A stretch of 64,000 nucleotides of DNA. Source: Tenacibaculum jejuense. GTDB lineage: Bacteria > Bacteroidota > Bacteroidia > Flavobacteriales > Flavobacteriaceae. The notes beneath the pieces are model-generated. The model was not told the DNA's origin. It did no database searches and worked only from the letters and a program-made list of their open reading frames with translations. The position numbers and the translations under genes were made by a program. The stretch is from positions 1,765,001-1,829,000 of the forward strand of contig NZ_LT899436.1 in NCBI RefSeq assembly GCF_900198195.1, read 5' to 3'. Each line of letters opens with the position of its first letter. Within the stretch, counting starts at the first letter, position 1. Shown in pieces: positions 53,812 through 62,070 of this stretch.

Positions 53812-54408
53812 TTAAAGCGTGTCTTCTGAGTTTTTATTGTTTTCCATAAGTTCTTTTTCATATTTATCCCAACTTTTCTTATTTCTAATGCTTTTGTAAA
53901 GCTTAACACTTAGCATCAAGAGAACTGAAACTAATATGATTCCTACAACACCCCAAATCCAGTTGATGGCATTTTTCAGAACGACTAAAAATACAACTGC
54001 AAAAAGAATGATTGTAGCTAACTCATTCCAGATTCTAAGTTTAAGAGAACTGTATTTAATAACATCTTTTTGTAATTGTTTGAAAATAGAATGACAAGCA
54101 CCATGATAGAAATATAGAGCTAAAACAAAAGAAAGTTTTATGTGCATCCATACTTCAGATAAATACCAAGGTCTTAAATAAAGCATCCAAAAAGCAAAAA
54201 GACTGGCTAAAATGGCAGAAGGCCAAGATATAATATACCAAAGCCTTTTTTCCATTAATTTATATTGATCTTGTAATATTTTTTTTGCTGGTTCTTCTTT
54301 TTTTTCAGCTTCTGTATGATAAATAAACAGACGAACAATATAGAATAAACCTGCAAACCAAGTTACAACGAAAATGATGTGTAAGGATTTTACATAATCA
54401 AAACTCAT
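53812..54408 (-). CDS. hemJ: Protoporphyrinogen IX oxidase HemJ (CopD/UPF0093 family)
   Basis: HemJ oxidises protoporphyrinogen IX to protoporphyrin IX in the membrane, the step before ferrochelatase. The 198-residue protein has four to five membrane helices, a conserved histidine in the first (KSLHIIFVVTWFAGLFYI), RLFIYHTEA, LWYIISWPSAILASLFAFWM and KLSFVLALYFYHGACHSIFK. Family knowledge says it binds heme b. It lies 3 bases after hemH on the same strand, so the two last steps of heme synthesis are co-expressed. Confidence 0.92.
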   Translation of the reverse strand: MSFDYVKSLHIIFVVTWFAGLFYIVRLFIYHTEAEKKEEPAKKILQDQYKLMEKRLWYIISWPSAILASLFAFWMLYLRPWYLSEVWMHIKLSFVLALYFYHGACHSIFKQLQKDVIKYSSLKLRIWNELATIILFAVVFLVVLKNAINWIWGVVGIILVSVLLMLSVKLYKSIRNKKSWDKYEKELMENNKNSEDTL

Positions 54409-54411
54409 AAT

Positions 54412-55431
54412 CTAATTTTTTTCAAATTCATGAATCCATTTTGCTAACGCATCAACCCATTCTTCATTATCATTTAAACAAGGAACAGTGTAGAATTCTT
54501 CACCACCAGCTTCTTCAAATTCTTCTTTACCTTCCATGGCGATTTCTTCCAAAGTTTCTAAACAATCTGAAACAAAAGCAGGAGTTACAATTGCTAATTT
54601 TTTAATTCCGTCTTTTTCTGCTTTTTTAATAATTGTTCTATCAGTATAAGGCTGTAACCAAGGATCTACACCTAAACGAGATTGGAAAGTAGTTGTTACT
54701 TTGTTTTCGTCAAGACCTAATTCAGCAATAACATTTTTTGTAGTTTGAAAGCATTGATGGCGGTAGCAATAGTTATGCGCAGCAGATTGTGTATTACAAC
54801 AGCTTCCATCAATTTTACAGTGCGATTTAGTAACGTCTGATTTACGAATATGTCTTTCTGGAACTCCGTGATAAGAGAACAAAATATGATCATAATCTTT
54901 ATCGGACAAATAATCTTTTATACTATTTGACAATGCACTGATGTACTCTTTTTTATTGTAAAAAGGAGGAAGGTCAGTCAACGTCATATTAGGAAAATGT
55001 TCTTTTCTTAATTCTTCAGCTAATACTAAAATAGTTTCAGTAGTTGCCATTGCAAATTGTGGATATAAAGGAACTAAAAGTACATCTGTAACTCCTTTAT
55101 CATGTAATTCTTGTAATCCTTGTTTGATTGAAGGGTTTCCATAACGCATTGCTAAAGCTATTGGAAGGTCTGTTTTGGCTTGTACTTTTTCTTGTAAACG
55201 TTCAGAAAGTACAATTAAAGGTGAACCTTCTTCCCACCAAATCTTTTTGTATGCAGCAGCAGATTTTTTCGGACGCGTATTTAAAATGATTCCTTTAACT
55301 AAGAACGAACGAAACCAATATGGAAAATCAATCACACGTTCATCCATTAAAAACTCTCCTAAATATCGTTTTACATCTTTTGGATCTGTACTATCTGGAG
55401 ATCCTAAGTTTACTAATAATACTCCTTTCAT
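54412..55431 (-). CDS. hemH: Ferrochelatase
   Basis: HemH inserts iron into protoporphyrin IX to make heme. The 339-residue protein has normal length and family signatures: GVLLVNLGSPDSTDPKDVKR, RYGNPSIKQGLQELHDKG, LLVPLYPQFAMATTETI and the catalytic histidine in ILFSYHGVPERHIRKSD. It has CKIDGSCCNTQSAAHNYCYR, and FVSDCLETLEEIAMEGKEEF near the end. The Cys-rich stretch is also seen in Bacteroidota homologues and could hold an Fe-S cluster, though that is uncertain. It is followed by hemJ after 3 bases. A heptanucleotide tandem repeat lies 90 bases upstream. Confidence 0.96.
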   Translation of the reverse strand: MKGVLLVNLGSPDSTDPKDVKRYLGEFLMDERVIDFPYWFRSFLVKGIILNTRPKKSAAAYKKIWWEEGSPLIVLSERLQEKVQAKTDLPIALAMRYGNPSIKQGLQELHDKGVTDVLLVPLYPQFAMATTETILVLAEELRKEHFPNMTLTDLPPFYNKKEYISALSNSIKDYLSDKDYDHILFSYHGVPERHIRKSDVTKSHCKIDGSCCNTQSAAHNYCYRHQCFQTTKNVIAELGLDENKVTTTFQSRLGVDPWLQPYTDRTIIKKAEKDGIKKLAIVTPAFVSDCLETLEEIAMEGKEEFEEAGGEEFYTVPCLNDNEEWVDALAKWIHEFEKN

Positions 55432-55520
55432 TCTTTATAATTTATCTAATGCAAGTTTGATCGTTAAGACTAAACTTGTTTATGTCTATTTGTTTTTATT
55501 TCTAAATAAGAAAGATATTT

Positions 55521-55590
55521 TAACATTTAACATTTAACATTTAACATTTAACATTTAACATTTAACATCTAACATCTAACATCTAACATC
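55521..55590. repeat. Heptanucleotide tandem repeat, 10 copies
   Basis: Six copies of TAACATT are followed by four of TAACATC (55521-55590). The last copies overlap the end of the trmH-like gene: its final codons and its TAG stop are written in repeat units. The array lies between that gene and hemH on the minus strand and is likely to vary in copy number. Confidence 0.97.
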
Positions 55591-56094
55591 TAATTCATTC
55601 AATTGATTCGTAACTTCATATAAGGTAATAGCTAAACTATGAATAACATTCATGCTAGAATTTCTTCCAAACATTGGGATAGAGATAGTTGCATCTACCA
55701 AATCTATATGTTCTATGCCATGTCGTTCGCTACCCAAAAGTAAAACCAATTTTTCATGATTTTTAAAATCAAAATCTTGAATATTTATGCTTTTATCAGT
55801 TATTTCGATACCAATAATTGTATTTCCTTCTTTTTTTAATTGTGCGATTAACTCAGAAAAATCTGAATAGGTTTTATTATGAATCTGTTGAATTGTATTT
55901 CGCGCTGTTTTTTTTACAATTCTATTGTTTAAAGCTGGTGAACTTTCGTGCAAATAGATTTGTTGTACACCAAAGCTTTCTGCGATTCTAAAACACATTC
56001 CAATATTTTCAGGTGTTCTAATGGCATCGCAAACTATAGTTATAGGAAACTCTTTTACTTTATTTTCTATTTCGTAATGTGTCAGTTGTTTCAT
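55576..56094 (-). CDS. TrmH/SpoU-family RNA 2'-O-methyltransferase
   Basis: The 172-residue protein carries the three SPOUT motifs: VCDAIRTPENIGMCFRIAES (motif 1, NIG), LLLGSERHGI (motif 2) and SMNVIHSLAITLYEV (motif 3). It methylates a ribose 2'-OH in rRNA or tRNA; it has no N-terminal substrate-binding domain, like the TrmL/TrmH core. Its start directly follows the stop of the hydrolase gene (TAAATG). The last residues, LDVRC, and the stop are encoded inside the heptanucleotide tandem array, so its C-terminus may vary between strains. Confidence 0.92.
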   Translation of the reverse strand: MKQLTHYEIENKVKEFPITIVCDAIRTPENIGMCFRIAESFGVQQIYLHESSPALNNRIVKKTARNTIQQIHNKTYSDFSELIAQLKKEGNTIIGIEITDKSINIQDFDFKNHEKLVLLLGSERHGIEHIDLVDATISIPMFGRNSSMNVIHSLAITLYEVTNQLNELDVRC

Positions 56095-56937
56095 TTAAAC
56101 TTCTAAATCTAATAAGAACTCATTCCATAAATTATCTTTAAACTTCGATTTAAAGAATCCAAAATGTCCAATATTATCAACATTATAGTTTTTTGGAGTT
56201 AAATGTTTACGGGTGATTTCTGCATTAAAGTATTTTTTAGTCATCCAATCAATTGCTTTTTTAGGAGCAAAAGTGTCGTTGTCTGTACTGTAAGATGTGA
56301 CTTTACCTTTTATTTGATGATGATATAATTCTTCTTTTTTCTTGTAATGAAATAAATAATCTTTCTTGCGTCCCCAGCTTGCAAATTCTTGTGCCATTGA
56401 CTTCGGAAGATTTTCCATTCCTGTGATTTTTTTGCTTGGTAAATATCCAAATACAGTCGTGAAAACTGGAAAAATAACATGCCAGTTAAAATACATTTGA
56501 AGCCTACCAAAACCTTTCCAATGTTTAAAATAACCAGATTGACTAGCTACTAAAACTACATTATTAATGTATTTGTTAGCTGGAGTTAACCCTAAGATTT
56601 GTCCGCCTATACTATGGCAAACACAATCTATCTGAGCTTCTGGATGTTTTTCTTTGATATAATGTAAGACACTATTAATGTCGTTAATTGCCCAATTGGT
56701 AAGAGAAATATCAAATGCTTTTAAGTTGTCTTTTTTAGAAGCACCAATTCCAGCATAATCAAATGTATATGCAGTAATTCCTTTTGAACTTAAAAATGAT
56801 GCAAACTTCTGATAATATCCTTGTAAAACTCCAGTTGCAGAACATATCAAAACAACTTTGTTTTTATTCGAATTACTAGAGAATTTAGTAAGACTTATGG
56901 CGTGACCAAGCGGAGTTGTTATTTCAAAAGCTTCCAT
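56095..56937 (-). CDS. Alpha/beta hydrolase (COG4757-like)
   Basis: The 280-residue protein has an alpha/beta-hydrolase core: VVLICSATGVLQGYYQKFAS, AYTFDYAGIGASKKD, the nucleophile-elbow serine in DCVCHSIGGQILGL (Cys-His-Ser-Ile-Gly instead of the usual Gly-x-Ser-x-Gly) and the candidate acid and histidine in YSTDNDTFAPKKAID and NIGHFGFF. It resembles COG4757 predicted hydrolases, whose substrates are unknown. There is no signal peptide. It lies 2 bases after the AraC gene and directly before the trmH-like gene, a compact three-gene operon divergent from hemA. Confidence 0.87.
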   Translation of the reverse strand: MEAFEITTPLGHAISLTKFSSNSNKNKVVLICSATGVLQGYYQKFASFLSSKGITAYTFDYAGIGASKKDNLKAFDISLTNWAINDINSVLHYIKEKHPEAQIDCVCHSIGGQILGLTPANKYINNVVLVASQSGYFKHWKGFGRLQMYFNWHVIFPVFTTVFGYLPSKKITGMENLPKSMAQEFASWGRKKDYLFHYKKKEELYHHQIKGKVTSYSTDNDTFAPKKAIDWMTKKYFNAEITRKHLTPKNYNVDNIGHFGFFKSKFKDNLWNEFLLDLEV

Positions 56938-56939
56938 AA

Positions 56940-57821
56940 TTAAGAGTTAAGAGATAACACATATTGCTTCGGAGTGGTACCGAATTTCTTCTTAAAAGCA
57001 GCGATAAAATGACTTGCGGTACTATAACCAACTTGTAATCCAACTTCATTTACGTTATAACGATTACTTTCTAATAGTTTTCTTGCATGTTCCATCTTGT
57101 AATCGAATAAAAAACTATAAACAGTATCTCCATAAACTTGTTTAAAACCTTCTTTCAATTTTTTAAGATTTAGACCTATTTCATTAGAAAGTTCTTGTAA
57201 AGTTGGCGGTTCAGCCATACGAGAGATAATAATGTCTTTTGCTTTTCTAATTTTAGAAACGTCTCTTTCGTCTACTAAAAACGGACAATATTCTCCTTCT
57301 ATAGATTCATCTTTTTGAAAATGCAAACTCAAAAGTTCGTATATCTTTCCTTTTATATACAGGTTTCGAATAGAACTATTCACATTAGCATTAATCAATT
57401 GCTTTAAAACGATTAATACTGTCGGTTTAATAATTGAATCATCGTAATATTTTCTATTCTTATTTTCTTCACTTAAAAAAGGAATGTAACCTGCTTCGTT
57501 AGAAAATAACGAATGAAACTTTTCAATCGATACTAATAAAGATACTAAAGCACTTTTAGGTTTAATTTCAAGATTTAGTGGTAATCGTTGTTGCGGATTG
57601 TACAAAAGAATAGAATGTTCTTCTAAAACATCTAAAGTGTAAGTGCCACCATTAAAGTGAAACTTAGAATTCCCATGAATTGAAAAGTGCAATTGGATAA
57701 AAGAATTATCTATATCTCTCTCAAAACGTTGTGTTTCCATAGAATCATTTATGAATTCTAGGAGTAGAAAACCGTTCTCAAGATTGGTTTCATTAAAAGT
57801 ACTTTCAGCGGTATTTTTCAA
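56940..57821 (-). CDS. AraC-family transcriptional regulator
   Basis: The 293-residue protein has an N-terminal cupin-like sensor part (about 1-160; FIQLHFSIHGNSKFHFNGGT, YTLDVLEEHSILLYNPQQRL) and a C-terminal double helix-turn-helix (about 190-290). It shows LQELSNEIGLNLKKLKEGFK, VYSFLFDYKMEHARKLLES and VNEVGLQVGYSTASHFIAAF followed by KKKFGTTPKQYV. It is divergent from hemA, with 212 bases between the two starts, and begins an operon with a hydrolase and a methyltransferase. Control of hem genes is plausible from position but not shown. Similar AraC genes near hemA occur in related genomes (from memory). Confidence 0.9.
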   Translation of the reverse strand: MKNTAESTFNETNLENGFLLLEFINDSMETQRFERDIDNSFIQLHFSIHGNSKFHFNGGTYTLDVLEEHSILLYNPQQRLPLNLEIKPKSALVSLLVSIEKFHSLFSNEAGYIPFLSEENKNRKYYDDSIIKPTVLIVLKQLINANVNSSIRNLYIKGKIYELLSLHFQKDESIEGEYCPFLVDERDVSKIRKAKDIIISRMAEPPTLQELSNEIGLNLKKLKEGFKQVYGDTVYSFLFDYKMEHARKLLESNRYNVNEVGLQVGYSTASHFIAAFKKKFGTTPKQYVLSLNS

Positions 57822-58002
57822 ACGATATTAAGTTTAAGAATAAAACATTTTTATTTAGAATGATTCTATATAAAAAAACTTGTAAACATTGGTTTTACTG
57901 CAAAAATAAAGAAAATCAGGTGTTTTACGAAAAAAATAACGATAAAGACAAAAATCGACATTTTAAGTTCTTTTGGCGATACTTTTATCTAAAGTAAGTT
58001 TC

Positions 58003-58010
58003 TATTTTTG
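58003..58010 (+). promoter_or_regulatory. -7 element of hemA
   Basis: TATTTTTG fits TAnnTTTG and would start transcription about 58016, giving a leader of about 18 bases before the hemA start. A TTTTG further upstream is 27 bases away, longer than the usual -33 spacing. Confidence 0.45.
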
Positions 58011-58033
58011 TCGAGATTTTAGATATTTATTGA

Positions 58034-59302
58034 ATGTTGACGAATACAAAGCACAAGAATTTTTACAATATTGGTGTAAGCTATGTTAAGGCAGATGCAA
58101 AAACGAGAGGAAAGTTTTCTTTATCAAAAGAAGATCAAATTTCGTTATTAGAAGAGGCAAAATCAATGGGGTTCGATGGTATTTTTGTGCTGTCTACTTG
58201 TAACAGAACTGAAATTTCTGGATTTGCATCAAGACCTTGTTTGCTTATCGAATTGTTATGTAAGTATTCTCAAGGTACTGTAGAAGAGTTTAGAAGTATT
58301 TCTACTATTCAACAAAATCAAGAAGCAGTAAATCATTTATTCAGAATGGGAACTGGTTTAGAAAGTCAGATTTTAGGTGATTACGAAATAGTTGGTCAGT
58401 TAAAAATGGCAGTGAAGCAAGCCAAAGAAGTTGGAACTATTAACGCTTATATAGAACGTTTAATTAATTTAGTGTTGCAATCGAGTAAACGAGTTAAAAA
58501 CGAAACAAAGTTAAGTTCAGGTACAACATCGGTATCGTATGCAGCAGTTCAATATTTAATCAAAAATCTTCCAGACTATAATTCAAAAAATATTTTGGTT
58601 TACGGTTTAGGAAAAATGGGAAAACATACGTGTAAAAATTTAGCGCAGTACACTCAAAACAAACAAGTAGCTTTAGTTAATAGAACTGAAGAGAAAGTAG
58701 ATGAGTTTATTAAAGATTACGACTTTATTAAAAAAGCTAAATTAGAAAACTTAACTTCTGAAATAGAAAATACAGATGTTTTAATTGTTTCTACAGGAGC
58801 GTCAACAGCTACAATCACTAAAGAAAATATTACTTCAAATAAAGATTTACTAGTTTTAGATTTATCTGTACCGGCAAATGTTAGTGAAGAAGTAAAGCAA
58901 TTAGATAATATAACATTAATTAATGTTGATGAATTATCTAAAGTAACAGATGAAACATTAGCTGTAAGAAAACAAGAAGTGCCAGTTGCAGAAGCAATTA
59001 TTAGTGAGCACAAACAAGAGTTTAACGAGTGGTTAAATCACCGCCGTTTTACACCAGCAATCAATGCTTTAAAACAGTCTCTAGAAGCAATTCAGCAAGA
59101 CGAAATAAACTTTCACAAAAAGAAAATATCAAACTTTGATATTGATCAAGCTGAAGCGATCACATCAAGATTTATACAGAAAATTACTACACAATTTGTA
59201 AAACACCTAAAAGAAGAGAATACTTCTGTTAATCAAAGTATTCAAGTTATGGCAAAAGTGTTTGGCACAAATTTAGAAACAATAGATGCAAAAAATAATT
59301 AG
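58034..59302 (+). CDS. hemA: Glutamyl-tRNA reductase
   Basis: HemA reduces glutamyl-tRNA to glutamate-1-semialdehyde, the first committed step of C5 heme synthesis. The 422-residue protein has the catalytic cysteine in VLSTCNRTEISGF, the substrate site GLESQILGDYEIVGQLKMAV, the NADPH-binding VYGLGKMGKHTCKNLA and a C-terminal dimerisation helix region. It heads the plus-strand heme operon; its 3' end overlaps the hemC-hemD start by 17 bases. Confidence 0.97.
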   Translation: MLTNTKHKNFYNIGVSYVKADAKTRGKFSLSKEDQISLLEEAKSMGFDGIFVLSTCNRTEISGFASRPCLLIELLCKYSQGTVEEFRSISTIQQNQEAVNHLFRMGTGLESQILGDYEIVGQLKMAVKQAKEVGTINAYIERLINLVLQSSKRVKNETKLSSGTTSVSYAAVQYLIKNLPDYNSKNILVYGLGKMGKHTCKNLAQYTQNKQVALVNRTEEKVDEFIKDYDFIKKAKLENLTSEIENTDVLIVSTGASTATITKENITSNKDLLVLDLSVPANVSEEVKQLDNITLINVDELSKVTDETLAVRKQEVPVAEAIISEHKQEFNEWLNHRRFTPAINALKQSLEAIQQDEINFHKKKISNFDIDQAEAITSRFIQKITTQFVKHLKEENTSVNQSIQVMAKVFGTNLETIDAKNN

Positions 59303-60872
59303 AATTGGTACTCGAGATAGTGAATTAGCACTATGGCAAGCTAAAAAAGTTCAAAAATTACTTCACCAAGAAGGTTATCAGTCAGAAATTGTCCCTATCA
59401 AATCTACAGGGGATATTATTTTAGATAAACCCTTATACGAATTAGGAATTACAGGAATCTTTACTAAGAATTTAGATATAGCAATGTTGAATTATGAAAT
59501 CGATATTGCTGTTCATTCTATGAAAGATGTTCCTACAGTTTTACCAGAAGGAATTGTACAAGCTGCGGTATTAAAAAGAGCAAATCATAACGATATCTTA
59601 GTACTAAAAGATAATGAAGAGTTTTTAGCTCAACCGAAAGGAGTTATTGCTACTAGTAGTTTAAGAAGAAAAGCCCAATGGTTAGATCGTTATCCAACAC
59701 ATAGCGTAGAAGATTTAAGAGGAAACGTAAATACACGTTTACAAAAGGTTAAAGATAACGAATGGAACGGAGCTATTTTTGCTGCAGCAGGATTAGAACG
59801 TATTGGGAAAAGACCAAAAGGTGCTGTTAATTTATCTTGGATGATTCCTGCTCCAGCACAAGGAGCAATAATGATTACTGCTTTAGAAGAAAACGAAGAT
59901 ATCAGAGAAGCATGTTCTTATTTAAATCATAAAGATACCGAGATCTGTACAGCTATTGAGCGTGAATTCTTAAATAGATTAGAAGGAGGTTGTACTGCAC
60001 CAATCGGAGGTTTTGCAAGAATTGATGAGGTAAATAAAGAAATAGAGTTTAAAGGAATTCTATTAAGTAGAGATGGAAAGAAAAAAATTGAAGTCCAAAG
60101 AACAGTTCCTTTAATTAAAAAGAAATATTTAGCACAAGATTGTGCAAACTATATTTTAGATAGAGGTGGAAAAGATTTAATGAGTGATGATGTAGCTGTA
60201 GCTAAAGAATTTTCAATTTATTCTACAAAAGCACTTTCTGAAGCACAAAAGAATCTTCTTGCAGAATCTATGACAGTTGAGGATAGTGATTTTATCAAAA
60301 TTAGATTTAATAGAATTGCTCCTAAATTAGTTAAACAAGAATTAGAACATGTAATTATTACAAGTAAAAATGGAGTAGAAGCGTTACTTCATAATTTTAC
60401 AAAAGAAGAATTACAGTTTAAAAATATCTACTGTGTTGGTAGAAGAACAAAGAAGTTAATAGAACAAAAAATAGGTAAGGTTAAAAATTCAGAAAGAAAC
60501 GCTAAAAAACTAGCAGCTTATTTGTCTGAAGAATTATCTGGACAAACTGTAACTTATTTCTGTAGTGATTTACGTTTAGATACTTTACCAACAGTTTTAT
60601 CAGAAAATAATATTACTGTTAATGAAATAGAGGCTTACAAAACAATGTACAGTCCAGCTAAAGTAGATGAAACAGTGAACGGAGTATTATTTTACAGTCC
60701 TTCTACTGTAGAGAGCTACATGCAAGAGAATAAAGGAGATAAAATTGCTTTTTGTATTGGAGAAACTACAGCAAAAGAAGCATCTAAGTATTTTGAAGAA
60801 GTACAAGTTGCTAAAGTTCCAACAGTAGAAAGTATTTTAGAATTAGTGAATTTACACTTTGTTAAAAGTTAG
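59286..60872 (+). CDS. hemCD: Fused porphobilinogen deaminase / uroporphyrinogen-III synthase
   Basis: The 528-residue protein joins two consecutive heme enzymes. Residues 1 to about 300 are HemC: IRIGTRDSELALWQAKKVQ, IDIAVHSMKDVPTVLPEG, IATSSLRRKAQWL and the dipyrromethane-cofactor cysteine C236 in LEGGCTAPIGG. Residues about 310-528 are HemD-like: EHVIITSKNGVEALLHNF, IYCVGRRTKKLIE, YKTMYSPAKVDETVNGVLFY, SPSTVESYM and AFCIGETTAKEASKYF. Fusion would allow direct hand-over of the unstable hydroxymethylbilane. Its start overlaps the end of hemA and its stop is 4 bases before hemB. Confidence 0.95.
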   Translation: MQKIIRIGTRDSELALWQAKKVQKLLHQEGYQSEIVPIKSTGDIILDKPLYELGITGIFTKNLDIAMLNYEIDIAVHSMKDVPTVLPEGIVQAAVLKRANHNDILVLKDNEEFLAQPKGVIATSSLRRKAQWLDRYPTHSVEDLRGNVNTRLQKVKDNEWNGAIFAAAGLERIGKRPKGAVNLSWMIPAPAQGAIMITALEENEDIREACSYLNHKDTEICTAIEREFLNRLEGGCTAPIGGFARIDEVNKEIEFKGILLSRDGKKKIEVQRTVPLIKKKYLAQDCANYILDRGGKDLMSDDVAVAKEFSIYSTKALSEAQKNLLAESMTVEDSDFIKIRFNRIAPKLVKQELEHVIITSKNGVEALLHNFTKEELQFKNIYCVGRRTKKLIEQKIGKVKNSERNAKKLAAYLSEELSGQTVTYFCSDLRLDTLPTVLSENNITVNEIEAYKTMYSPAKVDETVNGVLFYSPSTVESYMQENKGDKIAFCIGETTAKEASKYFEEVQVAKVPTVESILELVNLHFVKS

Positions 60873-60876
60873 GTAT

Positions 60877-61860
60877 ATGTTAAATACAAGAAGACCAAGA
60901 AGAAATCGTAAGTCAGCAGCAATAAGAGCTATGGTAGAAGAAACTACCTTATCTGTAAACGACTTTATTTACCCTGTATTTCTTATTGAAGGTATAGGAA
61001 AGAAAGAAGAAATTGTTTCTATGCCTGGTATTTATCGCTATTCGTTAGATTTACTTTTAGAAGAAATTCAAGAATGTGTAGATTTAGGAATTAAAGGATT
61101 TTGTGTATTTCCTTCATTAGGAGATGACAAAAAAGATAAATATGCAACTGAAGGTTATAATCCTGACAGTTTATATAATACAGCATTAAAAGAAATCAAA
61201 TCAAAGTTTCCTGAAATTGCTTTAATGACGGACATTGCTATGGACCCATATTCAAGTGATGGTCACGATGGAATTGTTGAAAAAGGAGAAATTCTTAACG
61301 ATGAAACTTTAGAGATTTTAGGAAAAATGGCTCTTGCGCAAGCAAAAGCTGGAGCAGATATTTTAGGTCCATCTGATATGATGGACGGTCGTATCGGATA
61401 TATTAGAAATGTTTTAGATGAAGCTGGATATACGCAAGTATCTATAATGTCGTATACAGCAAAATACGCAAGTGCTTTTTACGGTCCGTTTAGAGATGCA
61501 TTAGATTCGGCTCCAAAGTTTGGAGACAAAAAAACATACCAAATGAATCCTGCTAATACTAGTGAAGCTTTAATAGAAGCAGATTTAGATATTCAAGAAG
61601 GAGCAGATATGATTATGGTAAAACCAGCTTTAGCGTATTTAGATATCATCAAGTTACTTAAAGATAACTACAATGTGCCAATCACAGCTTATAATGTAAG
61701 TGGAGAGTACGCAATGCTTAAAGCAGCCGCAGAAAAAGGTTGGTTAGATGGAGAAAAAGTAATGTTAGAAAGCTTGTTAAGCATTAAAAGGGCAGGAGCA
61801 GATATTATTTTAACTTATTTTGCGAAAGAAGTTGCTAAAATTCTTTTAGAAAGAAAATAA
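60877..61860 (+). CDS. hemB: Porphobilinogen synthase (delta-aminolevulinic acid dehydratase)
   Basis: HemB condenses two 5-aminolevulinates to porphobilinogen. I start it at ATG 60877 (MLNTRRPRRNRKSAAIR), giving 327 residues; a TTG at 60859 would overlap hemCD. Signatures include FIYPVFLIEGIGKKEEI, GFCVFPSLGDDKKDKYA, DILGPSDMMDGRIGYIRN, the first active-site lysine in SYTAKYASAFYGPF and the Schiff-base lysine in MIMVKPALAYLDI. In the metal-binding region the usual zinc cysteines are not visible, so a magnesium-type enzyme is likely. It sits in the operon between hemCD and a small membrane protein. Confidence 0.96.
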   Translation: MLNTRRPRRNRKSAAIRAMVEETTLSVNDFIYPVFLIEGIGKKEEIVSMPGIYRYSLDLLLEEIQECVDLGIKGFCVFPSLGDDKKDKYATEGYNPDSLYNTALKEIKSKFPEIALMTDIAMDPYSSDGHDGIVEKGEILNDETLEILGKMALAQAKAGADILGPSDMMDGRIGYIRNVLDEAGYTQVSIMSYTAKYASAFYGPFRDALDSAPKFGDKKTYQMNPANTSEALIEADLDIQEGADMIMVKPALAYLDIIKLLKDNYNVPITAYNVSGEYAMLKAAAEKGWLDGEKVMLESLLSIKRAGADIILTYFAKEVAKILLERK

Positions 61861-61862
61861 AA

Positions 61863-62045
61863 TTGAAGATTAAATTAATAACATATCATTTTTTAGCATT
61901 TTTATTATTATCAATAATTTACATCCTTTTTAGTGAAAGTATTGTAAAATTCTTATTTCCTGACGTGCATGATGTTTTATTATGGTTAAAAGTTTTGGTA
62001 ATAGGAGTTTTATTGTTGATAATTTTTAATGTTATTTCTTATTGA
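61863..62045 (+). CDS. Tiny two-TM membrane protein in the heme operon
   Basis: A 60-codon frame starts with TTG at 61863, two bases after the hemB stop, and has no internal ATG before the first membrane segment. It has two hydrophobic helices (YHFLAFLLLSIIYILF and WLKVLVIGVLLLIIFNVISY) with a short FPDVHDVLL loop between. Its stop is 25 bases before the hemL start, so it fills the gap between the two genes. Whether it is translated is uncertain because of the TTG start and simple composition; the tight fit and membrane-protein-like pattern favour a real gene. Function unknown. Confidence 0.5.
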   Translation: MKIKLITYHFLAFLLLSIIYILFSESIVKFLFPDVHDVLLWLKVLVIGVLLLIIFNVISY

Positions 62046-62070
62046 TATTTTATAAAAAACTCAAAGTTTA

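Noticed and set aside
53416..53829. Open frame antisense to the acidic-linker lipoprotein
   Set aside because: Its Ser/Pro-rich sequence is the complement of the Asp/Gly/Ser-coding linker, without independent features.
53769..53909. 47-residue extension of the first lipocalin-like protein
   Set aside because: The lipoprotein signal begins at 53768; the extension is basic and overlaps hemJ.
55175..55537. Open frame antisense to the hemH start
   Set aside because: It is the complement of conserved ferrochelatase sequence and continues into repeat DNA.
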